This document shows positions 36,127 through 47,249 of a stretch of 64,000 nt of DNA, piece by piece; position 1 is the stretch's first letter; the number at the start of each line of letters is the position of its first letter. Below the pieces are notes generated by a model that had not been told where the DNA came from, did not search any database, and saw only the letters and a program-made list of their open reading frames with translations. Source of the stretch: Paragonimus skrjabini miyazakii. Lineage: Eukaryota > Platyhelminthes > Trematoda > Plagiorchiida > Troglotrematidae. The DNA is taken from positions 22,995 through 86,994 of the forward strand of contig JTDE01021289.1 in the NCBI GenBank assembly GCA_014338405.1, given 5' to 3'. Position numbers and translations under genes: made by a program.

Positions 36127-36238
36127 GAAGTGGTGGACAGCTGTTGGGTCTCATCAGCACCACGCACGCCGTTGAATCGAACCCACGACCTTTGAATAAG
36201 TGGTAGATTGTAGTTCAAGCACTTACCCACTAGACCGA
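36127..36238 (-). repeat. tRNA-derived repeat, minus strand
   Basis: The minus strand reads GGTCTAGTGGGTAAGTGCTTGA (box-A region) and GGTCGTGGGTTCGATTC (good box B) at 36238-36172. The spacing fits a tRNA head with an enlarged anticodon region. The tail contains CTGATGAGACCCAA (36157-36144), whose complement TTGGGTCTCATC recurs in the SINE tail at 55472. CTGATGA is also the hammerhead core start, but no GAAAC follows. It is a SINE-like repeat, not a functional tRNA. Confidence 0.55.
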
Positions 36239-36439
36239 AATTGATCTTCTCTGTCAATGCCATCCCAAACGAAATTGATTCCGAGAAATCACATTGCTTT
36301 CTCTCCAGCGACCGCATACTCTACTTTCCGTCCTTCAGCCGTATGTGTTCTTCGATGTCCATCAATCCCAGAGGTACGTGGCGGTCATGCCTTTTTATAG
36401 TCATATGCAGTGGCAATTTTCTTGACCCACAGTCACAGT

Positions 36440-38440
36440 AACGCTTCTGTCAGCATATTTATTTCTGGAAGCGACAGTCACTGACCCTGGTTTTGCATAG
36501 ACTAAAGTCGTCGCTAAAGGAAACGAAGTTTCAGCGGTCGATCAAATTAGCGTTCCAGTGACTTGTGATTACCTTTCTTTTCCGAACAAGAATCATCAAC
36601 TGAGTTACGTCTCTTTTCGAGGATTATGCCGTTACCATATTCATGTATCGGATATGTCCAGAAAAAACGTATACCTGACACAAATTCAAACTGAGAAAGG
36701 CGCGAGACTCCACTACTATGCTGAATCTGTTCGCGACTGAGGAACATTAGCCTTCTCGTCTTTCGGTAATCAAACTAGGGTTGGTATTCTAATGCTCATT
36801 GAGCGATTCTTATCCAAGCGCCTAGCCCAAGCGTGCTTTCGTTGTCAATGGATCTAGTGCTGTAATAGACATCAGACGGTAGAATCCAGGCAAGTTTTGC
36901 GTGGACGACGTGAATGGTCGTCTTCTTTTGACTACGGACAGCACATTTTGACCTCTGATTACGTTTGATGATCTCTCATAGACCTAACCAAAATGGCTTA
37001 AAAGACATTCTGATTATCTCCCAATTCGCTCAGCGCTGCACGTTCTATTAAATAGGAATAACCTTGTTTGATCCCTTATTTTCCTGAAACAACGGTGAGC
37101 ACTTATCACCCCGACGCTATCGATCAACCAGAAAAGATCCAACATTCCATTGCATGTGCTGCTTTTGCCGACGTCTGCTTGTAATAGATGATTCTCACCT
37201 CATATGCCCCGCGTTTAAACAGTCAACGCGGTATAAGGTCACGGTAGGCTGCACAAAAAATCTTCTGTATGATGATGGATAGTAATGTCATTTAGTCGGA
37301 TGTTAAATGCAGACACTTCCTGACCTGAAGAATTACCTACGAAATATCGGTTAACCTTATGAGTATATGAAGGGGTTTGTAAATATTTTTGCTAAACCCA
37401 TTGTGGTGTAACAGACCTAGGCATCATACATAAATGGAACACAAGATCTCATATCACTAGGAGACATTCCAACCGAACTAGGCTAGCAAACACTTAGTGT
37501 ACACATCTGAAGTATGACTGTGTTCGCTAAAATGTCTAGTTCACAATTACCCTCTGTATGGCTTCGGTATATTCCGACTACCGTTATCAACTGGTGCTTG
37601 CTGGAACAAAATTCGACTGATGGGTTTTATTAGTGGAAGACTTCATGTGATAAATCTGCTTTGACCGTATGCCACATTGCGCTAGTATGATCCGTTAAGT
37701 TTGAACAACTCTGGAAGTAGAACAACACCAGCGAAATTGATCACGTTATTTTAAGCGGATATCAAACCACGGAAGAGTCGTAACGAGACACGAAAAAGAG
37801 ACATCAAAACAAATTACAGTGAAAGGAGAATAGAACTCCATTAGTGGAAACAGACAATTTTGAGTGGAAGAATTGTGATATCAGTTGGCGTCGCCGTTAC
37901 GACTAAAAACGTGGATGGGTAACTTATCAATGCAACTGTAGCGAATCCTTCATCAAACAATACTCGTTGCGACATGAACAGAACGAGTCTACTACTAGAC
38001 AAACTCTTTTTCATTTCTGATATCTCCTTTTCTTATCTAGCAAATGCGCACATAGTGATTACCCCTGTTTCGCTTTGCTGGTAACAATTAACTCTACTAG
38101 TTTTGAACTTACCCCATTGGATATCCTTGATTTCGTTTCACTGAGGCATGACTCGTGTTTCGAATTCTTTAAATTCGTGATGATCCTGAGCTAGTCGCTA
38201 TACAATGATCTTCACTCACACACTCTCTTGTCTTATTCACTTAGGCTTCAGCACATAAATAAAATCGGCGTTTGTTGCAGCACAGTGCTCTGCTTATTAT
38301 CATACGAGTGATGTTGCTTAGTTAGTGAAGCGTAGATGCAAGTGGCTAGCAAGACCTTGTGTTTTCAAACTCGAGTTCCAACAACATCGAGCACTACTAT
38401 ACTGTATCGGAAAGACGAGGGTCAGTTGACAGTGAAGCAT
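36440..38440. other. Intron sequence of the minus-strand gene, nothing named
   Basis: No domain or recognisable repeat was found. By position it lies downstream of the exon at 38473-38806 on the minus strand, so it is probably intron if the gene continues toward 29 kb. Confidence 0.4.
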
Positions 38441-38472
38441 GTCTAACGTGAGATACGTATGCTTTTTTTTAC

Positions 38473-38806
38473 CTGCATGGCGGCTTGACGTACAAGTTCC
38501 ATTTCAGTTAACTCTTCCGCCGAATTCGTAATGCCGTTGAAGACCGACTGTGACTCGAACACAGTTGACATCTTTTTCGAACCTGAGACCGGTTCCGACA
38601 AGTGTTTGTCCGTACCTGGTAATTGAATCACTGAACCGGTACGGATTGTTTGATTAAGCTGCTGATTACTAGCTTGAAACAAGGTCGTGGCGCTAAGATT
38701 GATATCACTATCCTCGTCTTCATCCGAAGCATACACTTTGATTATCATCTTCTGATGTTCCGGAAAGCCACTGAGAGGAGGATCCGGAGCGACAGGCATA
38801 GATAAG
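38473..38806 (-). CDS. Exon of long unidentified coiled-coil gene (acidic patch segment)
   Basis: The strongest exon of the window. The acceptor (CTTCTTACTTTTGGCTTTAG, then ACTGTGCAG) and donor (GCCATGCAG then GTAAAA) are both good. One leading base plus 111 codons are open. The product has a Pro-rich start, KMIIKVYASDEDEDSD with an acidic patch typical of casein kinase 2 targets, a polar Gln/Ser-rich middle and a helical end (EELTEMELVRQAAMQ). Its first base completes the codon left by the exon at 44306, so the join is in phase. It ends in phase 0. No family was recognised. The lack of Cys and the low complexity suggest a mainly disordered scaffold-like part. Confidence 0.75.
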
Positions 38807-39029
38807 CTGCACAGTCTAAAGCCAAAAGTAAGAAGAGTATGTTCCTGATTATCATCAGACGAAAAAAAAACATCATTGGTTGATACTGACGCCCTATGGT
38901 CAAACTAATACGAGAAAATTCAATCCTAATCTACAGATAGAGGGATGGAGGTGATAAGTTGTGCACAAACACAGGTTTGAACTCAAACAATTAAACGTTC
39001 ACGTATAATAATTCGGTCAGACCTAATAT

Positions 39030-39235
39030 GAGGTCAATGGCGCAGTGGTAAACATGGCTGCCTCATGAAATCGTGATCGGAGTCCTAGTCCCGGCAGTGG
39101 CATGAATATGCACTACTGACGAGCTCTAATGATAGTGAAACTCGAGTCTAGTGCTTCTTTTCGAAAGGGGCCGACTGGAAAGTCTATGTGAGTACGAAAG
39201 CTGCGATCAATTGTGAGTGAGGCTGAACTTGAAAT
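39030..39235 (+). repeat. SINE-like repeat with decayed tRNA head
   Basis: The head GTCAATGGCGCAGTGGTAAA (box-A-like) is followed at tRNA spacing by a box-B-like GGAGTCCTAGTCCC. The tail GAAACTCGAGTCTAGTGCTT...GCGATCAATTG matches 29398-29493 (minus) closely and 43500-43600 loosely. Three copies in one window, with a tRNA-like promoter and a conserved tail, fit a SINE family. Confidence 0.65.
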
Positions 39236-40379
39236 CAAACAATTAACATGAAGGTGCATACAGCTTTCGAACAAACAAACGAGGCTAAAACCACATATGT
39301 ACTAGCAATAACTGCCCCACTTCACTGAATGTCGCTACTTCGTAGACAATTCAGTCACGCAAATGAATCCAACTGGTTGCTATCTCCCATAAGGTTTAAT
39401 CGATGGCTCTCAAACCAAGGGAATGAACACGACCTATAATTCCTCAAATGTGCTCTAATTTTCCCACATTCAGAGGAGTGTGCGATGGAGGCAAGCAGTA
39501 GGCCTAAGCAGCTATCGGTCTAGAAATTTTCAAGGTTTGAGTAAATATATGGAAATCAGCCCTCTATACATCACGTGGCAAACTTGCCGATACCATCCAA
39601 TGAGTGTTATGGTGTAAACGCAATGACGATGATATCTACCTTTAAAATTTTAGCTATAGCCCGGCAATTTGAGCGATACGTATTCAACTACGTGTCATGC
39701 TACACCTTATTTTTTCACGACCACAATCAGAGAACAACTGACCTAGAAAACAAAGTGGCGTCCACTTTTTCTGAGGACACATTATGTCTGTCAGGTCCTC
39801 GTAATGTTATCTCTCAGTTTCACCGATTTCTTAGGTTGAGTGCGTTAACACCAAATATGAACATCGCTCGTGGCAAATCAGTGATGACGACATTCGTTTT
39901 TCAATCACGGAGTCTTGTTACCGTGGTTGCCCTCATAATTGAATCGGTAGTATGTTAAAAAGTAAGTAAAAACTTATAATGAAAACATCGGTCTTTAAAA
40001 ACTCATCTAGAGAAATTAACTGCACATCATCGGAAACAACCGCTGGAGTGGACGTTAAATACGACATACCCAAAAAGAAAGATTATTTACATTTGTCTTT
40101 CAGAGGGGTGATGCAATAAGGCTATAAGCCTTCCTGGCTTCAGTTTCAGTGGTCAGTAAACCAGAAATCAGGGTCCTCAGCCCAGAGGTCAAATAAATAA
40201 CTTCGACTAAATCTACTCATTATGTCTGCCGATTTACGTATAGTGACTTCTATTTTCAATTGTAATGGTCATAAGGCTGATCAAAAGATACTATAGCCGA
40301 GCCGAATGTTGTAGGTTCAGGCACGTTATCGACCGCAGCAGACTATAATTTGCATAGCCACTCCAACTAGCGGTAACAA

Positions 40380-41475
40380 TGATCGTGCGGTGGTTCCAGT
40401 CAGTCTTCGTCCATTGATCCTCCGTCAGTTCCATATGAGCCACTGGACACCAGCGGAATGGAAGCGGTCGATTGCAGTTATGCTTACTGGCCTGGCATTG
40501 ATCATCAAATTGAGGACGTGGTCAAACATTGCTCCGGTTGCTAGCAGGCTGCCCGAAACCCAACCAGCCAGACGCGGATGCCATGGCCCCATCCGGAGTA
40601 CCCATGGTCGAAAATTCACGTCGATTTCGCCGGTCTAATAAACAAAATATCTTATATCGTCTTGGTTGACGCACTTTCCAAATGGCCTGAGATCACGCCT
40701 CTGATTTCAGCAACGGCGACTACCACTATCAACACTCTTCGACATCTGTTCAGTCAGCATGGCCTCCCAGAAACCATTGTGTCCGACATTGGTACCCAAT
40801 TCACGTCCGGTCAGTTCGAGAAATTCTGCCGCCGCAACGCCATTGAACACGTTCGATCGCCTCCACATCATCCCGTAGTCCAACGGGAAGGCGGAACGCT
40901 TCGTCAACACACTCAAACGTGCCCTTCTCAAATCGAGTGGGGAGGGAGCGTCTGACTAAGCATTACATCAGTTCCTACTCGTCTACCGGACGACTCCTAA
41001 CAAGCTGCTGAACAGTAAGCAATATCCGAGGCCCTTATGAGTCCCAAACTGCGAACCACGCTGCTCTCCAGGATTCCTACGAAACAATCAGAACGACGGC
41101 AACTTTCTTCAAACACGAACGCGCTCCGTTATCGATTCGACCATCTGTTCATGTTCGCAATTATCGGTCCGGCCACAACCAGTGGGCAGAAGGTGTGATA
41201 ACGAGACGCCGGGACAAGGTCTTTTGTGAGATTTCTGTTGCAAGGGACACTTGGATCCACACCGCAACCAGCTGCGGCTATGCCATGATGCTGATAAAGA
41301 AACTCGTGACGATCAGGAAATCATATCGCTCTACCAACTACCGGGCACATTCGAGCTTCCTGAGAAAACAATATTACCCGAAGCATCAACCTTACCTCTG
41401 TCGGTCGCCGAGACAAGTCGTCCCCACAGATGTTGGATTCATAGACAACGCCGACTACCGAGGCTTACTTAAGTT
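40380..41475 (+). mobile_element. Ty3/gypsy (CsRn1-like) integrase and pol end fragment
   Basis: Reading across frames gives an integrase in order: the zinc-binding region (LRPLILRQFHMSHW, then HCSGC at about 40530), the core start VDFAG (about 40620), LVDALSKWPEI, and VSDIGTQFTS (second catalytic Asp, about 40787). After a frameshift comes NGKAERFVNTLKRA (third catalytic residue, Glu, about 40880) and then LVYRTTPNKLL. The pol end DPHRNQLR (about 41253) and a short tail reach about 41475. This layout, including the HRNQLR end, fits the CsRn1 clade described from liver flukes. Protease, reverse transcriptase and RNase H are missing. Stops and frameshifts are present. Confidence 0.85.
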
Positions 41476-41990
41476 TGAATAGAGCAGACAAAAAACTGAC
41501 ATAATATGATTTACGCTCGAGCAGACTTCGCTGCATCTCTACCGGTGTTTACTGCAGACGAGCTGAAATGTATAAGCTTCCAAACTGCAAGACAATCACA
41601 AAAGGTCCGAGTTTTCACGTCCCCGGTTAAACAACCGACGCCTCAGTTCGGCAAATTAAATGCAATCTATGAATACAAATGTGGATGCGGAGCATCTTAT
41701 GTTGGCAGAACTGAGCCCGCAGCTTGGAACACGGGTTGCCGAACACCTACCGAAATGGGTTCAACCAAGATCACATAATCAAGCTACTCGACAGCAAACA
41801 CCCGGAAGTAGCCAGCGTCATCGATTGCCAAGCATTACTTGATAACACAACATGTGATTGACTAATCAAAGTCATTTCGTGTTCCGTTCTCGACTCGAAA
41901 CAAACGTTTGCTACGATATGCCGAGGTCACCACGATCAGACACCGTCACCCCATTTTGTGCGTAAAAAAAAGAACTGGCTGTGACGTTGA
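41472..41990 (+). mobile_element. Penelope-like element, GIY-YIG C-terminal fragment
   Basis: The open frame 41506-41778 reads into EYKCGCGASYVGRTEP, the Cys-x-Cys plus GIY-YIG motif of Penelope-like elements. The next frame continues LGTRVAEHLPKWV. Further on a third frame gives LLRYAEVTTIRHRHPILC followed by a Lys-rich end (about 41910-41970), the usual C-terminus. The reverse transcriptase is absent. It follows directly on the end of the gypsy fragment. Its first 150 bases are repeated in inverted orientation at 42012-42150. Confidence 0.85.
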
Positions 41991-42011
41991 TGCTTCCTTG
42001 GTAGCAGTCGA

Positions 42012-42150
42012 ACCGATTTCAAACTTTAACCTTTTGTTGTCTTGTGGTTTGGAAATTCGCACATTTTAACTCGTTTGCAGTAAACACCAGTAGAGATGCA
42101 GTGAAGTCTGCTCGAGCATAAATCGTGTAATGTCAGTCTTTTGTCTGCTC
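42012..42150 (-). mobile_element. Inverted partial copy of the Penelope fragment
   Basis: The reverse complement matches 41472-41622 closely over the first 100 bases (GAATAGAGCAGACAAAA, CTCGAGCAGACTTC, TGGTGTTTACTGCA are shared) and then decays. The two copies face each other in opposite orientation with about 400 bases between them. They share the same left end near GTTTGAATAGAG, which suggests a fixed element or repeat boundary. Confidence 0.75.
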
Positions 42151-42369
42151 TATTCAAATTTTCAACGGTAAATGGTTGTTTCAAATTTCTTATTTAAGCT
42201 GACCTAAAGAAAATCAGTTACTATCAATCTTCGTAAGGGAGGTGTCGGGGATATCTCCAATTCCCCGTAAATATCGTTTTATTTGTCTTGGAAAGAGCCT
42301 AAAACATTACTATTTTAAGTAACCTTCAAAGTTGGCACGGGTGTGATTTTCCGCCAATCACGAGTGTTC

Positions 42370-42690
42370 TCAACCTCCCATTACTATTTTTAGCATCCAG
42401 CCTACACGCTCGTCTTTTGATTGGGGCCTCGCTGTATTGTTTGGTCCATCTTTCAACCTTTCTTTCTTATTGGTCACAAACCCTATAAGTAAGAACGAAT
42501 TTGTGACCATTCTGTCCTCTGAGTGAGTAGCATAACAAAGATCTCTTTGCAGGTTAGTCTTCTTCCTGTCATCATGCGTTAGCCTTGTGTGGTTGGGTCG
42601 GCTGGAAAGTTCCGAGCTAATCGTGTATAGCCCGTCGTCCATTGTTCCGTTATCCGCGATGTCGTTAACCGTTCTATTATTTGTTATAAT
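42370..42690 (-). repeat. Unclassified ORF-bearing repeat, copy 1
   Basis: A minus-strand ATG frame of 90 codons aligns with the plus-strand frame at 63486-63710 without gaps over most of its length. Shared points include NH..LT, the RKK block, Y.T.SED and FVTN.K. The DNA around both also agrees: GAGCGCGTAA and ATAACGGAAC upstream of the ATG, and AAAGGACGAGC-like and GAGAACnCTCGTGA blocks after it. It is therefore a dispersed element with a small conserved frame. The frame has no recognised domain. It could be the start of a gag-like frame or the 5' part of an unknown transposable element. Confidence 0.55.
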
Positions 42691-42798
42691 CTACTTACGC
42701 GCTCATAAACTGTAGACCTAGTTACAACAGGGTCATTAATGCCAGGAACTGCGGAATAATATATTGAAATAAGTGACAACCCTGGAGTTAGTGATGGA

Positions 42799-42823
42799 TA
42801 TATATATATATATATATATATAT
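42799..42823 (+). repeat. (TA)n microsatellite
   Basis: About 25 bases of alternating TA, just upstream of an RTE fragment. It may be the site where the RTE copy inserted. Confidence 0.85.
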
Positions 42824-42837
42824 ACGATTGTCTTAGT

Positions 42838-43098
42838 GGACGAAGTGGGTAAATTTTTTCTGCCTAGCTGGGGTCCTCGTGATCACTCAAATCGTTGGTT
42901 AGAAACGTCATTTGAGATGGCATTGTATTGCAGTCAATGGTGCATCTGTATTTATTCTATTTCTAGTTCTTCTGCTTAGTTCTCCTTTAATAACGTTTCC
43001 TTCTTCCAAGACATTTTACGGGATTGTTGAAATGAGCGGCGGTCCAAGCTACAGTAACTTCTGGTCAGGTTCAAAGCCGTTGTGTTGATGATCTTAAG
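42838..43098 (+). mobile_element. RTE-type retrotransposon, C-terminal codons and 3' end
   Basis: The frame reads DEVGKFFLPSWGPRDHSNRW and continues to the end of the polyprotein (SQWCICIYSISSSSA). It is followed by a 3' untranslated end matching the copy at 54.2 kb, finishing GGTCAGGTTCAAAGCCG before GTGTTGATGATC. A 5'-truncated, mutated insertion (GCRLPG has become KFFLPS). Plus orientation. Confidence 0.85.
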
Positions 43099-43329
43099 GC
43101 CCATCAAGTAGAGAATATCTCTGCCATGACAGGAAATTAAACACCGGCCACGTTTGCATGGGGCTGTTGTGCTAACGAGTGCGCCACTGATCTCACACTA
43201 AACACGACCGGATTATCATATGTGAGCGTACCACCTACTCATCAATGGATCTTTCGACTTGACGGGGAAGTATAAGTTGTCGGATTATCACCCGGAGTAA
43301 ACAGGCAGTAAGTGTGTTTTCCATCGAGA

Positions 43330-43620
43330 TAATTAAGTTGTCTGACTTCCGCTTGCAAGCGAAGGTGGTTAGGCGTCCGCATATGATAACTCGATCATGT
43401 CTAATTTGTGGTAAATAGCTTCGTGATCAACACAGCAGGTTGACAAGAAGGTGGCTGAAGTTCGAATCTCGATCGTCACAGAACTATGCACATCTGACAG
43501 GCTTTAACAGGAGAGAAACTCAGATCTAGTGTTTCTTTTTCGAAACAGGTTTATAACAAAGTCTGTTTGAATGCAAAAGCTTCGATCAGCCGTGACTGAT
43601 GCCTGATGTAAATCAACGAA
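43330..43620 (+). repeat. Diverged SINE-like repeat
   Basis: The sequence includes GTGGTAAATAGC and, further on, GAAGTTCGAATCTCG (box-B-like). The tail runs AAACTCAGATCTAGTGTTTC...TCGAAA...AAAGTCTGTTTGAATGCAAAAGCTTCGATC and matches the order of blocks in 39120-39230. It is the most diverged of the three copies. Confidence 0.5.
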
Positions 43621-44305
43621 ATCTCCGATCTCGACCTTGTTGTCTTACGTTCCAACAAAAGACCTACGGTTTTGGTAGTGTATAGAATGGATTATACTGT
43701 ATAAGTGAACGACGCGATTGTTTTCACGGTTTTCATCTTAAAATTCTATACAGGTCTGTCTAATACCTATGGAGGTATTCGAGAGAAAAAAATAGCACAG
43801 TGAGATATCCATGAAATTGGTGGAGTTTGAATAATGTTGAATATCGTTAACTGAATAGATTGAAGGGTATGGCATCAAGCCGTGGTGGGAATATTGAGAG
43901 TGTTGGTCATAATCGTTTACTTCTTTTTTATTACAAAGCGAAAAGGCTACAATTACGTGTGATGTAAAGCTAACAAAAATGTTCTTTCCTCTTTAGTTAT
44001 GCCACGCCTTGCGTTTATCTGTTTTTGCTTACTCATTCTTCTTGTTTCTGTCTCATGGTCTTGGGTAGGTGCCCAGTTGGTATACAATGAACATCCATAC
44101 ATACAATTCACATACTCAACAATCATAATTTCACTTCATTTAGACACCTGGGATGTGGGTTTAAAAAGATATAAACCGTCAGGTTGTGAACGAGTTGTGA
44201 TCGTAAACCTACCCTGGCTCATAAAAGGGGGTGTTTTAAGGCATCGCGTGTGTGCACTGAGCACAGAACAGCGTTTATAACGTGGCTAGAACAAATAACA
44301 CTCAC

Positions 44306-44607
44306 ACTTCATCCGAAGGGTTCAATGCATCTGCCATGCAATGAGCGGGACGGCTCACAGACAGTTTCGACGTCTGAGCTGGCTCGGTAGTCTCACTTCG
44401 AGGAACATCACCGCGAGGTGAGATCAGTGCTGAGTCGGCCACCTTCGATTGAGTTGGAGACGTACAACTTTGTAGCAACACATTGGGTGCTGTTCCACGG
44501 CTTTCGATCGGTTTTGCCGGGGTGCTTGAATCACCGAAAGACGAGTTGATCATTGCAGACGGTATCTGGGCACAAACGCTCTCTCTCCAGGTCTTTAATT
44601 CTTGGAC
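44306..44607 (-). CDS. Exon of long unidentified coiled-coil gene (end of coiled coil, Ser-rich segment)
   Basis: The acceptor TTCTGTGATATTCGTTGTACACAG precedes GTCCAAG, and the donor is GATGAAGT then GTGAGT (44300-44305). The exon starts in phase 0, and its first codons (VQELKTWRESVCAQ) continue the coiled coil of the previous exon, which ends IEFLLKE. A Ser/Thr/Pro-rich stretch follows with many possible phosphorylation sites. The exon ends with two bases that are completed by the first base of the exon at 38806. Both joins are therefore in phase, which strongly supports one gene. Family unknown. Confidence 0.75.
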
Positions 44608-45066
44608 CTGTGTACAACGAATATCACAGAAAGGGTGGAATGCACACACACAATGCGGTTAGGCTAGCGACAACATAGATACAACCCTAATTACCGACCA
44701 CACGATGTTGGACTCTACTCTTGCCCACTGCGACCAGGCTTGAATAACCCGACAGTATGCGGCAAACATAACCTTGTACTTCGCATAACGGCAAATGCCA
44801 TGCAGCATAAAAGCAATAAAAGAACACACCTCATCCAGTATTAGGTAATTCCTTGGTTAAGCTACAACGAAGTAAAAAAAGTTATCGGTTTTGCAACCGG
44901 TTTCAACCCACTCGGAAAGCCTTGATCAAGCGATTTAAATTAGAAAATGTACATTGTATAACCTTCAAATGAAGCAGTCATTAACAGTAGAGTTGTGGTT
45001 ACGGAAACCTACTCTTAACGTAGTCAAATGGTCGAAGTCAACTTGATGTTAGTTGAAGATCGCGTG

Positions 45067-45670
45067 TGCCGCAATGGCCGAATCATGTTCTAATTTCCAG
45101 AGTTGCTGAGCGTCGGTAGGAGGATTCTTACTGCACCTCGGTACGTATTTCCAACTGTCCGGCGGTCTGTCCAATGTACGAAGCTTAATAATCTATACAT
45201 TTAACTCGGTAAACACAGTCTAATTGTTCCAGTACTGCTCGCTTGTCCTCTAAGTGGAATAACTTATTCTTTAACGTGTTGGTGGTTTTAAATGCCACTC
45301 TGACATTGTACTGATTGAGGACTCGACTAACATCCTCCGATGTATTCCTTCTGGACAGAATAACGATAATCGACGGCCGATTCCCAGGCTTGTTGATCTT
45401 GTTACAAGGTAGCTGTTGAATTGGACGTAGAATCTTGTCACAATAACCGTTATATTTCAGTGTCAACTAGACAGTCTTGTATTCTTTCGATAACTCGTCC
45501 TCGGAACTGGTTAATAGCAGGGCCCTATGAAACAAACTGGATGTACCTGCTTCCTTAGTGCACTTGGGGTGTTCTGAGCTAAAGGAAAGGTATCGATTAG
45601 AATGGGTGTCTTTTCTGTGCACGCCTGTGTCCAGGTCCCCTTAAGCTCTTTTGCGTATTCTGCAATCTAG
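45067..45670 (-). mobile_element. Penelope-like element fragment, minus strand
   Basis: The minus-strand frame reads HRKDTHSNRYLSF (the usual YRKPTHTDQYL block), then a KEAGTSSLFHRALLL stretch, a stop near 45467, and LTLKYNGYCDKI. Next come RVLNQYNVRVAFKTTNTLKN, VYRVKCID and, after another stop, ASYIGQTAGQLEIR (GIY-YIG, about 45180-45150). The thumb/linker and endonuclease parts are present. The reverse transcriptase core is not. It lies in an intron of the minus-strand gene in sense orientation. Confidence 0.85.
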
Positions 45671-46899
45671 AATCAGTGGACCATGAGCTGAGTTAACCTA
45701 ACACTCACTTATGTATCCCTCAATACAAAGTCGAACATTAAATTATCACCGCGGTCGCCCTAACAAGACACAGCAGCCAGGGTTTGCAAAGGCTTTGGTT
45801 GGATTCTCCCCGTGATGTCTCCTTACGATAAGACGGGCGATCTATCATATAGGTGGAGTGGATGTTGGCTGGTACCCAGTGTACACAAACGACATATTCA
45901 AATACAAATGTATGACGTTTTGCGAACAAACAACCGAGCGGCTACCGTTGACGCGCCTCACTAGTTTGCTTTAATTTACAGACCACTTAGTGAAACAACG
46001 ACGACATTCGTATGACTGAAGGCAATTACCTATAACCTTCCCTAACTTCTACAATATAATACTGTATGAGTCATCGACCCCCTCATCTAGGAGATGACCA
46101 TCATATACATCGGTTAACTTATTAACGATCATTCACATTCCCCGGAGCAAATCCACTACTTCGATAAGAAATCGTCTTAGAACGAAACAGAAGTTATTCA
46201 TCAACAAAATGGAACCTAACCAAATCCAAGAAGCTACTCCAACAGTCCGCATAAATACAGAACAATACCATCTTCCAGTCAAACAAACGAGCATTATGGG
46301 TCGAACTACTGCTGATCCAAAGTGAAATGGTGTACACAAAAAATTGATAACTTTGCATCAAAAGGCTGGCAATTTTATGGATATAACAACGACACTGCTA
46401 GGAAGAGTAATCAACTAGTGTCCAACTACGCCCTCGCGTTGTCTCCCCTACATTGTGGTATATGCTCACTTTCCATGGATAGTTGGCATAGCAAGTCAAT
46501 TTCCTCGTGTTTAGACTCTCACTTTCCTAACTAATACTGTATTTGTACCACCTCTTACTTTGTTTGCGACCCTGGATGACACTTCAGTTTTCTCTTTAAT
46601 TCCTCTTCTCAGAATAGTCTGGAATCTTGTTTTAAGGAGAGCTGATTTGTAGAACAGAGTAGGTTGTAGTCTAATTTGCAACGGTCTCGGCTGATATATT
46701 AAATCTCGCTAGCAAGTTTGGCCTTCTTTCGAGTACGGCTGGAAGAAAATGGGGACGGACACGATAGAACAAACTGACGATGGAATGGAGCCAAAATGGT
46801 CGTAATGATACAATAAGCACGGCAACAACAGAAGCTCAACGAGACACTGACGTGATACCTGAAAATCCAGAGTCTGACGGTCGATTAAAATGAAGCTGG

Positions 46900-47240
46900 G
46901 GACGTTAGATTAAACGGTGGCTAATCGAACTCAGTGGCGTGAATGTTATCGTTGTTTGTCCGAGTTGTCTGTGAAGTGAGTGCATTTAATGACGTGGGGC
47001 AGTGAAGGCCGTAAATCTTGATGATTACGCCTTACTTTCAATTACAGCCTAGTCGTTTGTTTGCAAGGTGTAGACACCTTGACGTAGCTAATTTTAATAC
47101 TTCAGTCCCTTCCCGTCTCCTTTATTTCTTCTATCTTTCTGTACAGTGTTTGCCTTTTTTCCTTCGTAGTTGTGTAGCAGTTAAGCACCAGTGTGAACCG
47201 CTGATGTATTGCTATCTATGATGAGGATGGCAACGTTCTG
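46900..47240 (+). mobile_element. RTE-type retrotransposon, 3' untranslated end (second subfamily)
   Basis: Closely similar to 58790-59115: shared blocks include TGGCGTGAATGTT, TTTGTCCGAGTTGTCTGT, GAGTGCATTTAATGACG, AGGTGTA-ACACCTTGA, TTTCTGTACAG and the end GTGTGAACC-TGATGTATTGCT. In the copy at 58.8 kb this directly follows the polyprotein end, so it is the 3' untranslated region of that subfamily. Only the last bases of coding sequence remain here. Confidence 0.8.
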
Positions 47241-47249
47241 CTGTGCAAA

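Noticed and set aside
36172..36238. Functional tRNA on the minus strand
   Set aside because: Box A and box B are good, but no acceptor stem pairs and the anticodon arm does not fold cleanly.
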